From contig NZ_BCUA01000004.1 in NCBI RefSeq assembly GCF_001591045.1, positions 1 to 64,000 of the forward strand: a stretch of DNA of 64,000 nt. The letters run 5' to 3'. The position numbers and the translations under genes were made by a program. Shown one piece after another: positions 35,793 through 45,076 of the stretch. A model generated the notes under the pieces. That model ran no database searches and was not told where the DNA came from. It was given only the letters and a program-made list of their open reading frames with translations. This DNA comes from Sphingopyxis granuli NBRC 100800. Lineage in GTDB: Bacteria; Pseudomonadota; Alphaproteobacteria; Sphingomonadales; Sphingomonadaceae. The stretch's first letter is position 1; each line of letters starts with the position of its first letter.

Positions 35793-36991
35793 CTTTTTCA
35801 CCTAGTCAGCATCTCAATGAGAGTGCGGTAAAATCTTGGAACCGAATCCGTGCAAAAAGCATCATTCGAGAAGTTGATGACCGATCCATGGACGGCGCTG
35901 AGGAACTTCTTGGTCTGTCAGCGGCACGGGGTGTTCTAAAAAAATCAGATATCGCACATCGATCCGCCGACGCTGAGAGCCTTATCGGATATAAACGAGT
36001 CAGCCAGGGAGACCTTGTCTGCAATAAGATGCAGGCTTGGAATGGCGTCTTTGGAATTTCTCCATACGCCGGAATAACTAGCCCCGATTATGCTGTTTAT
36101 CGCTTTTATGAAAATTGTGAGCCAAGCTTCATTGAATACCTCGTCAAAACGCCTCTTTATGCAACTGATTTCAAGTGTCGATCGAATGGTATTGGCACGG
36201 GGTTTATGCGTCTGAATCCCTCTGAATTTCTTGATACCGATTTCTGGCTTCCGTCGATGGACGATCAACGTGCGGTCGTGCAATTCATCGACATCAGAGT
36301 CAATCAGCTTGATCAATTGGTCGAACGGAAAAACAAATTCATTCGACTTTTGGCCGAGCGTATGACGTCCAGTGTGATTGAAGCAACGAAGCCGAGGGCA
36401 GAGTGGCACAGTAGGCCGTTTTGGACGATTGCACAGCCGAAGAGCATTTCGGGCCAAGTGGGCGAAGCTCTCCTCTCTGTTTACCTAGATCGTGGCGTTA
36501 TTCCGTATTCAGAGGGCGGCGGCCTCGTTCATAAGCCAGCAGAAAGCTTGGAAAAATATCAGCTCGTTGAGCCGGGTGACCTCGTCATGAATAATCAGCA
36601 AGCGTGGCGAGGCTCGCTCGGCGTATCCGAGCACCGGGGCATTGTCAGCCCGGCATATCTAATCTTCGAGCTCGATGGCGAGGAGTTAGACTCGGCGTTC
36701 GCCAACTACGCATTCCGTAGTCGTCACTATGTCGACCAGTTCATGCTCGCGTCTATGAGCGTCGGCGACATCCAGCGGCAGATCAAGTGGCCCCATCTGC
36801 GTCGCGTCATGGTTTCGCTGCCGCCTCTCTCCGAGCAGAAGCGTATCGTTGAAGAACTCAACACTCGCCTTTCCCGACTGGAAGGGCTCATCGCCAGCAC
36901 GCGCCTGAGTGTGACGTATCTGCAGGAAAAGCGCACCGCCCTCATTACCGCCGCTGTAACCGGCAAGATCGACGTCAGGAATGCCGCATGA
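35789..36991 (+). CDS. hsdS: Type I restriction specificity subunit
   Basis: A 400-residue protein with two target-recognition halves. Each ends in a conserved helix: LPSMDDQRAVVQFIDIRVNQ near residue 165 and LPPLSEQKRIVEELNTRL near 350. It sets the DNA sequence recognised by the methylase and nuclease. Base composition dips within the first recognition domain (about 35800-36400), as often seen after exchange of recognition domains. Overlaps hsdM and hsdR by 4 bp. Confidence 0.95.
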   Translation: MTFSPSQHLNESAVKSWNRIRAKSIIREVDDRSMDGAEELLGLSAARGVLKKSDIAHRSADAESLIGYKRVSQGDLVCNKMQAWNGVFGISPYAGITSPDYAVYRFYENCEPSFIEYLVKTPLYATDFKCRSNGIGTGFMRLNPSEFLDTDFWLPSMDDQRAVVQFIDIRVNQLDQLVERKNKFIRLLAERMTSSVIEATKPRAEWHSRPFWTIAQPKSISGQVGEALLSVYLDRGVIPYSEGGGLVHKPAESLEKYQLVEPGDLVMNNQQAWRGSLGVSEHRGIVSPAYLIFELDGEELDSAFANYAFRSRHYVDQFMLASMSVGDIQRQIKWPHLRRVMVSLPPLSEQKRIVEELNTRLSRLEGLIASTRLSVTYLQEKRTALITAAVTGKIDVRNAA

Positions 36992-39900
36992 GCGACCTTC
37001 ACCACGAAAAGCACCTCGAGGCCTATATCGTCGACAAGCTGGACCAGCAGGGCTGGCTCGTCGGTGCCTCGACGGATTACGACAAGGACTTCGCGCTCTA
37101 CACCGACGACCTCGTCGAATGGATCAAGGAAACGCAACCGGCCAAGTGGGACAAGCTCGTCGCGCTAAACGCAGACAACGCACTTCAGGTGCTGAAGAAC
37201 CGGCTCGATCAGGCGCTGGAAAAGCACGGAACCGTCCAGATCCTGCGCCGTGGTTTCGACATTGCCGGTTGCGGTCACATCGACGTAAGCGAGGCCGCCC
37301 CGGAGGATCAGCGCAACCAGGATGTGGTTGCCCGCTATGCTGCAAACCGCCTGCGCGTGGTTCCGCAGCTGCGATACCATCACGGCGCAGACTACGAGAT
37401 CGACCTCTCTTTTTTCATCAACGGCTTGCCGGTCGCGACGGTCGAGCTCAAGACCGACTTCGTGCAGTCAGTCGAAGCGGCCAAGCAGCAGTATCGCGAA
37501 GATCGCCTGCCGGTTGATCCGCGCACAAAGCGCAAGGAGCCGTTGCTCGCCTTCAAGCGGGGCGCCGTGGTGCATTTTGCGATGTCCGACAGCGAAATCT
37601 GGATGACGACCAAACTGGCCGGCGAGAATACGTTCTTCCTGCCCTTTAACAAGGGCAACAAGGATCGCGCCGGCAATGAAGCGCGAGACGACGGCGAATA
37701 CCCTGTCGCCTACTTCTGGGAGGATGTGTTGCAGCGCGACGCATGGCTGCGCATTTTCCACAGCTTCGTCTATGTTGAGAAGAAAGAGGTCGTCGACCTC
37801 AAGGGCAACTGGTCGATCAAGGAAACGCTGATCTTTCCGCGCTTTCATCAGTGGGCCGCCGTGAACAAGATGATCGCGGACGCCAAGGAGAAAGGGCCCG
37901 GGCAGGCCTATCTTTGCGAACATAGCGCTGGATCAGGGAAGACGTCGACCATTGCGTGGACTGCCCACGATCTCGTGAAGCTACGCCAGGACAATGGCAC
38001 GCCGATCTTCGACGCCGCCATCATCGTCACGGACCGTAACGTGCTCGACAGTCAGCTGCAGGACGCGGTCCAGCAGATCGATCACCAGTCCGGCCTGATC
38101 GCAGCAATCGACCGGGAGACCAGTTCGAAGTCGAAGAGCCAGCAGCTCACCGACGCGCTGCTCAAGGGCGTTCCCATCATTGTGGTCACGATCCAGACTT
38201 TCCCTTACGCGATGGAAGCCATCCTCACCGAGAAGTCGCTCAAGGAGAAGAACTTCGCGGTCATCATCGATGAGGCGCATACGTCGCAGACCGGCACCAC
38301 TGCCTCGAAACTCCAGGCCACCCTTGCGCTGAGCTCGAAGCAAGCCATGGACAAAATGACTGTCGAAGACCTACTGGCTGAAATTCAAAACTCACGGGCG
38401 CGCCCGAAGAATATCTCGCAGTTCGCGTTTACCGCGACACCCAAGCACTCGACGCTGATGTTGTTCGGGCGCCCGGCCGACCCAACAAAGCCGGTATCGG
38501 ACGACAACAAACCGGAATCGTTTCACCGATACAAGATGCGGCAGGCGATCGACGAAGGCTTCATCAAGGACGTGCTGGAAGGCTACATACCGTATCAGAC
38601 GGCATTCAACCTCGGCAAGGATATGGTCGATGCCAAGCGCGTCGACGGCAAGGCCGCCAAGCGGGCCCTTGCAAAATGGATGACGCTACACCCGACGAAC
38701 GTGACCCAGAAGGTTCAGTTCATCATGGAGCACTTCACCAAGAACGTCGCGCACCTGCTCGAGGGCAAGGCGAAGGCCATGGTGGTGACAAGCTCACGCT
38801 CAGCGGCGGTCCGCTACAAAAAGGCATTTGACGCCTTCATTGAGAAGCACCCGCAGTATGGCGATATTTATGCGCTCGTGGCTTTTTCAGGCCAGCTTAC
38901 CGGCAAAGAGGTGATGCACGTCGATGATGCGAAAGCGCCAGGCGAGACCTTCGTCGTCGACGAGGACACCACCTATAGCGAAGACTCCATGAACCCGGCC
39001 GTCCGCGGTCAGGATTTGCGCCTCGCCTTCGATCGCCCCGAGTATCGAGTGATGCTAGTCGCCAACAAGTTCCAGACTGGCTTCGACCAGCCAAAGCTGA
39101 CCGCGATGTATATCGACAAGAAGATCGCGAACGACGTCGAGATTGTGCAGACCCTTTCGCGACTCAACCGGACGTTTCCTGGCAAAGACCGGACCTTCGT
39201 TATCGACTTCGTGAATGATCCCGCGGTCGTGCGAGCTGCTTTCGCTCAATATGACGATGGCGCCCAGATCGAAGAGGTCCAGGACCTCAATGTTATCTAC
39301 GAAATGCGCGACCGTCTGGATGAGGCAGGCATCTTCCACGCTTCCCATCTCGAAGCGTTCAAGCGAGCCCGGTTCAAGACGGCGCAGGCGATTACCTCGA
39401 ACCAGGACGCGCAGCACAAGGAACTGTTCGCCGCCACTCAGGAGCCGACGGATACATATAACGTGATGCTCAAGGACGCCCGAAAGGAGGCTCAGGCAGC
39501 CGAAGCAGAATTCGAGAGGGCCAAGGAAAAGGGAGATGAGGACGGCCAGAAGGCTGCTGATCACCGCCGGGACCTTGCCGCTGCGCAAATCGGCGGCCTC
39601 ACCGATTTCAAGGCGGGCCTGGATCGCTTCACCCGAACCTACGCCTATATCGCTCAGCTCGTCGAGCTAGGGGATCCCGAACTCGAAAACGTCGCGACCT
39701 TCGCCAAGCTCCTTTCGAAGCGCCTCGATGGCGTGACGCCCGACACCGTCGACCTCCGCGGGATCACGCTGACCGGTTTCGAAATTAAGGAACGGAAGGG
39801 CGATGGCAGCAATGCGCCTGATCCTGACGAGCCGCTCGTCCTGACCCCCGTCGGCGCTGGCGGATCTCCCGCACCTGGCAGCAAGCCAGTTTACCTACAG

Positions 39901-40227
39901 GAGATCATACAGCGTCTAAACAGCCTGTTCGGCGAGGCGGCGCCGCTTAGCGACCAAGCTCACTTTGTGAACCAGATCGCGTCGATAGCGCAGGAAAACG
40001 AAGTGGTGATGGCTCAGGTGAACCAGAGCGACAAGGCGCTGGCCATGAAGGGCAATCTGCCCGGCTCGGTGCAGAACGCGGTCGTAAGGTCGCTGACGTC
40101 GAACAAGAGCCTCGCGTCACTGCTTCTCAAGGAAGATCGCCAGGCGATGGGGATCCTGACCAACATCATCTACGATATCCTGAAGTCAGGCGAAAAGCTG
40201 GATGCAGAAGCTCTAGCCCTCGAGTGA
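36988..40227 (+). CDS. hsdR: Type I restriction endonuclease/translocase subunit
   Basis: A 1079-residue HsdR. The PD-(D/E)xK nuclease lies near the N-terminus, with VELK at 152-155. The SF2 motor has Walker A GSGKT (315-319) and DEAH (428-431), then a QTGFDQP motif V/VI region. It translocates and cleaves unmodified DNA with HsdM and HsdS. It is full-length and in frame, so the system appears functional. Confidence 0.96.
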   Translation: MSDLHHEKHLEAYIVDKLDQQGWLVGASTDYDKDFALYTDDLVEWIKETQPAKWDKLVALNADNALQVLKNRLDQALEKHGTVQILRRGFDIAGCGHIDVSEAAPEDQRNQDVVARYAANRLRVVPQLRYHHGADYEIDLSFFINGLPVATVELKTDFVQSVEAAKQQYREDRLPVDPRTKRKEPLLAFKRGAVVHFAMSDSEIWMTTKLAGENTFFLPFNKGNKDRAGNEARDDGEYPVAYFWEDVLQRDAWLRIFHSFVYVEKKEVVDLKGNWSIKETLIFPRFHQWAAVNKMIADAKEKGPGQAYLCEHSAGSGKTSTIAWTAHDLVKLRQDNGTPIFDAAIIVTDRNVLDSQLQDAVQQIDHQSGLIAAIDRETSSKSKSQQLTDALLKGVPIIVVTIQTFPYAMEAILTEKSLKEKNFAVIIDEAHTSQTGTTASKLQATLALSSKQAMDKMTVEDLLAEIQNSRARPKNISQFAFTATPKHSTLMLFGRPADPTKPVSDDNKPESFHRYKMRQAIDEGFIKDVLEGYIPYQTAFNLGKDMVDAKRVDGKAAKRALAKWMTLHPTNVTQKVQFIMEHFTKNVAHLLEGKAKAMVVTSSRSAAVRYKKAFDAFIEKHPQYGDIYALVAFSGQLTGKEVMHVDDAKAPGETFVVDEDTTYSEDSMNPAVRGQDLRLAFDRPEYRVMLVANKFQTGFDQPKLTAMYIDKKIANDVEIVQTLSRLNRTFPGKDRTFVIDFVNDPAVVRAAFAQYDDGAQIEEVQDLNVIYEMRDRLDEAGIFHASHLEAFKRARFKTAQAITSNQDAQHKELFAATQEPTDTYNVMLKDARKEAQAAEAEFERAKEKGDEDGQKAADHRRDLAAAQIGGLTDFKAGLDRFTRTYAYIAQLVELGDPELENVATFAKLLSKRLDGVTPDTVDLRGITLTGFEIKERKGDGSNAPDPDEPLVLTPVGAGGSPAPGSKPVYLQEIIQRLNSLFGEAAPLSDQAHFVNQIASIAQENEVVMAQVNQSDKALAMKGNLPGSVQNAVVRSLTSNKSLASLLLKEDRQAMGILTNIIYDILKSGEKLDAEALALE

Positions 40228-40407
40228 TGCGGCTATCACCACATGAGCGAGGCCCACCTTGGCCGTTACTGCTGCGAGTTCGATCTCCGCTACAACACCC
40301 GCAGCATGACCGATGGCGAGCGCGCTGCCGCTATCGTCAAGGGCATGAGCGGCGGCCGCCTCACTTATCGGCAGATTGACACAATCGGAGCCTATATGGT
40401 TCGATGA
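40228..40407 (+). pseudogene. IS1595-family transposase C-terminal remnant
   Basis: Directly after the hsdR stop, one frame reads GYHHMSEAHLGRYCCEFDL, then RYNTRSMTDGERAAA and GGRLTYRQID. This is the C-terminus of an ISXO2-like (IS1595 family) transposase, which normally has HLGRY..EFDFRYN and LTYR. Only about 55 residues remain and no catalytic part is present. Confidence 0.75.
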
Positions 40408-40488
40408 CCCCCGCGTGATCGGGGAGCGTCGCAAGCGCTGGACTCGTTAGTTCACCTGTCGCATTTTCTCTCGTTGGAGGGAAGCAAC

Positions 40489-40992
40489 ATGCTGGCAGAA
40501 CTAACCGCGGGCTATCAGGCCACGAAGGCGGCGCTCGACATTACGAAGGGCATTCAGGCGCTCAAAACCGAGGCCGAAGTAAATGCTGCGATCATCGACA
40601 TTCAACGGCTGACCATCGAAGCCCAGCATAGCCTTATGCAGGCCCAAGCGAGCCATACGGCGCTAATTGGACGCATAACGGAGCTTGAACAGGAAATTGT
40701 GCGCCTCAAAGACTGGGAAACTGAACGCCAACGCTACCAACTTCGCCAGATTGATAGTTCGGCCTTCGCTTACATGCACAAGCCGGGAATGGAAAACGGC
40801 GAGCCAGCGCATTGGCTTTGCACACAGTGCTTCGATAGCGGTCATAGGAGCATTCTCCAGCCTTACGAGGCTGGCGGCAGTCAACGCGGTGGCGCGCAGA
40901 TGCGGCATAGATGCAACCGTTGTAGCGCCGTTGTTAGCGTATTTTACCGCCGTAGGCCTGAGCGCCCTTACGTGACCGACGAGCCTGCTTAA
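40489..40992 (+). CDS. Coiled-coil protein with C-terminal zinc ribbon
   Basis: A 167-residue protein from ATG 40489 with GGAGGG upstream. Residues 10-85 are a long helix/coiled coil (RITELEQEIVRLKDWETER). The C-terminal third carries CTQC and CNRC pairs for a zinc ribbon. Similar proteins are frequent in prophages and mobile elements; function is unknown. Confidence 0.7.
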   Translation: MLAELTAGYQATKAALDITKGIQALKTEAEVNAAIIDIQRLTIEAQHSLMQAQASHTALIGRITELEQEIVRLKDWETERQRYQLRQIDSSAFAYMHKPGMENGEPAHWLCTQCFDSGHRSILQPYEAGGSQRGGAQMRHRCNRCSAVVSVFYRRRPERPYVTDEPA

Positions 40993-41091
40993 GTGGCTCA
41001 TGCGGCTTGTGCGGGGTCGCGAACATCTGCGGTAGCGCGGTCTCGCGGCGGCGCTCGGTTTTGGCCTAAGCGTAAGTCTCAGTCGCTTTGC

Positions 41092-41883
41092 TCAATGTCT
41101 TGTCGCCTGTCCAAAGCCGAGCGCTTCCAACTCGATCCGCGTGATAGCCGATGGCTCGTCGCCACGGTAATAAGGCAGTGCGGCCAAGCGATTTGTTGCG
41201 CGGCGGCGTAGCTCGTGATTGATGACATTTTCACGTTCCAAGAGGGCTACCACCCGCACATCTTCATGGGCCTCGTAGAGAGCCTGCATCTGCAAAAATA
41301 TGGCATCATTTACGCGCTGTGGGGACGACCCGAAAAAGACGGCTACCGGGCTTCTGTCGGGCGCGCGGATTACCATGTCGGGGATTGTATCCGACAAGAT
41401 CGGGCTGACTGCGACATCTTGGTCAACTTCCGCTCGCCCTTCGAGCCTTTCTAGAATCCTGGCAGCAGCATCCTCTTTGAATGTGCTGGCGACCCTATCC
41501 CTTGTGAGAAGCAGGAAATCGTTGATGCGCAGCATAAAAGACAGGAAGCGCATGGCCGCTTTGGGCAAGTCCGCTTCGCGCATCGATTCAGTGTGAAGCA
41601 GCATCTCATCTTCATCGAACTGCACGCCGTGGCTGTCCAAAAGCGACGCAAACGCATCGGCGCGAGTCTCGGTGCTGAACTCTACGCCAGAAGCCTCTAG
41701 GAACGGCACAGTCGCCCCATCGTCCTCGATACGATAATTGCCGGGGCGCGACTTATCGCGGACAATGTAGAAGGCCACAGAGTCGCCATCATCCCGGCGG
41801 AATGTGGTCGTGACAGCGTAGCCGACTGGAACGTCCGTCAGCTTCAAATCACCACAGAAGGCTTGGCAAAGCGCCTCTTTCAC
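41092..41883 (-). CDS. DUF1828/DUF1829 protein
   Basis: A 263-residue protein. The N-terminal half fits DUF1828 (VPVGYAVTTTFRRDDGDSV, YRIEDDGATVPFLEASGVEF). The C-terminal half fits DUF1829 (FFGSSPQRVNDAIFLQMQAL). Families with this pairing have no established biochemistry. Its start overlaps the stop of the upstream same-strand gene (41880) by 4 bp, forming a two-gene unit of toxin-antitoxin or defence-like format; that is inference. Confidence 0.75.
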   Translation of the reverse strand: MKEALCQAFCGDLKLTDVPVGYAVTTTFRRDDGDSVAFYIVRDKSRPGNYRIEDDGATVPFLEASGVEFSTETRADAFASLLDSHGVQFDEDEMLLHTESMREADLPKAAMRFLSFMLRINDFLLLTRDRVASTFKEDAAARILERLEGRAEVDQDVAVSPILSDTIPDMVIRAPDRSPVAVFFGSSPQRVNDAIFLQMQALYEAHEDVRVVALLERENVINHELRRRATNRLAALPYYRGDEPSAITRIELEALGFGQATRH

Positions 41884-42389
41884 CCGAACACATCCTTATC
41901 GAGCCGGAAGAATCGCACGGTTTCGGACCAAAGGAAAGCCTTTAACCCACCGTGCGCTTCTCGGTTGAACGTAGTTCGTCGATGCGACGCGCGTGCCGCC
42001 GGCAGCCTTTTTACCCAAGGCCCGTGAACCAAAGTGCCTCTCGGCGCCGTGTCAATTTCGTTCTGTTCGCCGCACAGCGTATGCAGATGCCAGCCCGTGA
42101 CGTGATCGGCGTGATATTCATAGCAACACACGACGGTCGTATCATTGCCCTGCTTCAGTCCAAGATGGATATGGGCCTTGCTCTTATCGTCGCAGACCAA
42201 GATACGAATAACGAACTGTCGCCCTTCGCATGTAAACTCCGCGAAACGCCACTCCCACGCTGATCCAAAAGACCAAGCTTTCTTGCCCGCTTTCGACAGC
42301 GGGAACTTCGCCTTGGGCGCTTTGCCACTGCCCCAGTCACCAATGGACAGGTTTAGCTTTTTCCCCCGTATGATGTCTTGAACCCGCAT
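41880..42389 (-). CDS. Unknown partner of the DUF1828 protein
   Basis: A 169-residue protein, first gene of the pair. It has WEWRFAEFTCEGRQFVIRILV, then HIHLGLKQGNDTTVVCCYEYH and GWHLHTLCGEQNE. The His/Cys-rich strands may bind metal, but no family is recognised. A 4-bp overlap couples it to the DUF1828/DUF1829 gene. Confidence 0.65.
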   Translation of the reverse strand: MRVQDIIRGKKLNLSIGDWGSGKAPKAKFPLSKAGKKAWSFGSAWEWRFAEFTCEGRQFVIRILVCDDKSKAHIHLGLKQGNDTTVVCCYEYHADHVTGWHLHTLCGEQNEIDTAPRGTLVHGPWVKRLPAARASHRRTTFNREAHGGLKAFLWSETVRFFRLDKDVFG

Positions 42390-42563
42390 CTCGGCATGAC
42401 TGCGCGAATTGACCCCCGCTAGTCAAACCAAACTTCAAACCGGCCTGTCACGCTGCTTCGATCTGAGACTCGAGCGATGCTATGTCAGGCATATAATTGT
42501 CGTTGCATCGACCGCGAAAACGTTTCGCAAAATTCGAATAAACCCAAAAAAGGACATTAAAAA

Positions 42564-43514
42564 ATGAATTCACCCGACTTCTCGGGGATCGACCCGCTGC
42601 GCGTTCCTGAAGCTCGCCGCCGTGTTGCTGCTCTGAACGAATACCTGAGCCTTCCCAACCCGTCGTCAAATGATACCTTGCGTATCGCGGCTTCGATCGG
42701 TCTCAGCCGAAGCCAGTTTTGTCGCTTAACGCGAGTATGGCGGGACCATCAGGACGCCAGCCTGCTAGTCGTAGGGAAGCGCGGTCCGGCTAACCGAAAG
42801 TATAATGTCGATCAGCGCGCCGTCTCGATTGCCCAAGAACTGCTGGCCGAGGCTGGTCCGACTGCAAGTCTTGCGCTGATTGCTCCCCAAATCGAAAAGC
42901 GATGCGCTGAAGCAGGTATCTCACCGCCAGCTCGATCGACAATCAATAACTACATAAAGGCCGCTCGAGCTGGAACAGCGGCGCCAGCGGCGGGGCCTCC
43001 TCGCATCGTGGTTGGTCGTATGTGGTTTCATATTCCAATTACCGCAGCCGGCTCCGATGATATGCCCACCCTTCTCACCGCGGTTCTCCTCCCAGAGCGT
43101 ATCGTGGTAGCGCACGGAATCTCAGCAGATCCATTGTCGCCGCCGTCGGTAAATGACCTGATCGACAGGCTGGCCGGTGTCAGTTCGTCCGATAGCGAGG
43201 CACGGGAGCTTCTACTTGATCCCGATGATCGCCGCGTCGGCAGTGAGGCCCTCGCGCGCGCGGGCCTCGGCAGCACAAGATCCTACAATCGCTCAGTCCA
43301 ACGAGAATTGTCGAAGGCGTTCGGGGGCTCACTTGGCCCACTTGCTGTCATCCATCAACGCGGAATGGCGCGCCCTGCGACCAAGCGGGTAATTACCCGT
43401 CATGACGAGCCGCTGCCTGTTGAGAATGCAATGGAAATCATAGAAAATGCAGTGCTTTCCCATAATGCATCCATCGGCATGGCCCCAGTCAGGTTTTCGT
43501 TGGCACCATATTGA
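42564..43514 (+). CDS. Transposase-derived HTH protein A
   Basis: A 316-residue protein. Two N-terminal DNA-binding regions are visible: RIAASIGLSRSQFCRLTRVW (about 35-55) and a second helix-turn-helix at about 95-135 (PPARSTINNYIKAAR). The layout is that of TnsB/TniA-like transposases, but the following region lacks a recognisable DDE triad. It shares the architecture of the convergent gene at 43599-44708. It is probably a regulator or targeting protein derived from a transposase; this is inference. Confidence 0.6.
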   Translation: MNSPDFSGIDPLRVPEARRRVAALNEYLSLPNPSSNDTLRIAASIGLSRSQFCRLTRVWRDHQDASLLVVGKRGPANRKYNVDQRAVSIAQELLAEAGPTASLALIAPQIEKRCAEAGISPPARSTINNYIKAARAGTAAPAAGPPRIVVGRMWFHIPITAAGSDDMPTLLTAVLLPERIVVAHGISADPLSPPSVNDLIDRLAGVSSSDSEARELLLDPDDRRVGSEALARAGLGSTRSYNRSVQRELSKAFGGSLGPLAVIHQRGMARPATKRVITRHDEPLPVENAMEIIENAVLSHNASIGMAPVRFSLAPY

Positions 43515-43528
43515 CAGATAGGAGCAAC
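43511..43528. repeat. TTGACAGATA repeat, copy D
   Basis: TTGACAGATAGGAGCAAC overlaps the stop of the 42564 gene and matches 12 of 14 leading bases of repeat B at 44774. It lies in the 84-bp convergent gap, so one such repeat stands at each side of the 43599 gene. Confidence 0.45.
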
Positions 43529-43598
43529 CGCTCGTCGGCGTGCCTGCGCGTTAACGTCAGATATACTTGTCTTCAAGGCCAATCGGAGTTCGACGTTA

Positions 43599-44708
43599 TC
43601 ATGTAGCGAGAACGCGGAGCGCCTTTGCCAAGCCGTCCGGCATCACCGAACGCCCGGAATATTGACCCAATCTTCCCAAAATGTCGGTGTTGTGTTGCTC
43701 GACCGCAATGGTTAGCGCCGTGCGCGCGGCATCATCGGTCCAAGGGGTCATGTCGCCATTGTCAGGAGAAGCCTGACCCTTTTCAGTTCGTCCAGGAGTA
43801 ATCTCGATGCGACCAATGCGGGGTCCGACGAGCTTCCGGAAGTAGCGTCCGTAGCGGGTGGGCGCGATGTTAATTCCTGCACCGAGATCAGCCTCTATTA
43901 GCCGCGACCGAAACGCAGCAGACCGCTCGCGGTCGTCCCCCACCTCAATGTCGATCCTAGTCAGCCGGTCGGCCCATTTTAACTCGGACAACATGCCTTC
44001 AATCCGCTCGATCGCGTTCCGAGCAGCTTGCCGATAGCCTTCAATTTCGTTGGTTGTGCCGCCTGTCCATGCGCCGAGGATCAGTTGGGTGCCCTCGTCG
44101 ATCAACGTGAAAAGAATGTGAGGTCGTCCGTCCGCCCGCGGGAGATTGATTGCAGATAGTCCCAGCTTAACTGCATGTCCGGCCTGTCCGGTCGCCTGCT
44201 TGCGGCGCAATTCTGTCTCCACGATGCTGCGCAAGCGGGTCGACCCAGGGAGCTTTTGCTCATCGATATCGGCGGCGTCGACCAGTAAGCGGACAAGTTC
44301 ACTGACGCTCGCGCCGTCATTCATCGCAACCACGTCAGCGACCACAGCCTGTAGTGCATTTATTGCCTCTGGGTCCAAGCGCTGGCGCGATGCCGGGGAC
44401 CCGGCGAACGCGCCCAGTGACGCCAGAGTTCTCGATTCGCGGAATTCCGCCGATATCGTATAGAAGCGGGTGCGGCTAAGGCCGGACGCTTCGAGCGCCG
44501 ATCCCAAAGTTATGTCGCCAGCCTGCCAAGCAAGAATGGCTTCCAACCGTCGGCGCGCTCTCGTGCGCTGCGCTGGCGTCATCGCGGTCCAGACCGCGAG
44601 ATCCGAATCGGAGAGTGATTCGGGGAAAGCGCCTTCTGAGGTTTCCTGATTCTGACCGCTCAAATTCAAATCCAAGATTTTGCTGCCATCGGGCTCACTG
44701 CGAAACAC
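43599..44708 (-). CDS. Transposase-derived HTH protein B
   Basis: 369 residues if started at GTG 44708; the frame extends to ATG 44828, but that would run through the direct repeats at 44750-44810. It has LGSALEASGLSRTRFYTISA (first HTH) and a second HTH near SVSELVRLLVDAA. A degenerate RNase-H-like core follows: FTLIDEGTQLILGAWTGG and RIDIEVGDDRE with Asp residues, but no convincing Glu of a DDE triad. It stands divergent from the tns operon, so it may repress transposition; inference. Confidence 0.6.
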   Translation of the reverse strand: MFRSEPDGSKILDLNLSGQNQETSEGAFPESLSDSDLAVWTAMTPAQRTRARRRLEAILAWQAGDITLGSALEASGLSRTRFYTISAEFRESRTLASLGAFAGSPASRQRLDPEAINALQAVVADVVAMNDGASVSELVRLLVDAADIDEQKLPGSTRLRSIVETELRRKQATGQAGHAVKLGLSAINLPRADGRPHILFTLIDEGTQLILGAWTGGTTNEIEGYRQAARNAIERIEGMLSELKWADRLTRIDIEVGDDRERSAAFRSRLIEADLGAGINIAPTRYGRYFRKLVGPRIGRIEITPGRTEKGQASPDNGDMTPWTDDAARTALTIAVEQHNTDILGRLGQYSGRSVMPDGLAKALRVLAT

Positions 44709-44749
44709 CCTACGGGTGATACATTGAAATTTCGGCGCTGCAAACCAAT

Positions 44750-44810
44750 TTACAGATGAGAATGGGATTTTGATTGACAGATAAGAACGGGATTTACATA
44801 TAAGAATGAA
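44750..44810. repeat. Three direct repeats in the divergent tns promoter region
   Basis: TTACAGATGAGAATGGGATT (44750), TTGACAGATAAGAACGGGAT (44774) and TTACATATAAGAATGAA (44794) follow one another at 20-24 bp steps. They lie between the start of the transposase-derived protein B gene and the tns operon. They could be operator sites for that protein or internal TnsB sites. Confidence 0.6.
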
Positions 44811-44830
44811 CTCAGCTCGGAGGTTCAATC

Positions 44831-45076
44831 ATGTCCCGTCAAATTTGCGAAATCTCATCCCTTCAACCTGACCGCGATGAAGCAAGCAGAAGCGCCGACC
44901 CAGTCGAAACGCACGAAGCGGGAAATTTTGCCGTGGAAGGTTTCGATCACGATGCGGCTCAATGTGACAATCAGAATTTGGATGAGCGGCGTCGCCGTTC
45001 ATGGACGCGACGTCGTCCCAGATGCCGAACCTCGTGGTTTCGGATTATTTACAAAGCCGGAGGACCCCACTCATGA
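44831..45076 (+). CDS. Candidate 81-aa leader gene coupled to tnsA
   Basis: ATG 44831 is preceded by CGGAGG at ideal spacing, and its TGA overlaps the tnsA ATG as ATGA. The product has an acidic N-half and a strongly basic C-half (ERRRRSWTRRRPRCR). No family is recognised. A competing frame, 44877-45098, has higher GC at third positions, so which frame is translated is open. Confidence 0.4.
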   Translation: MSRQICEISSLQPDRDEASRSADPVETHEAGNFAVEGFDHDAAQCDNQNLDERRRRSWTRRRPRCRTSWFRIIYKAGGPHS

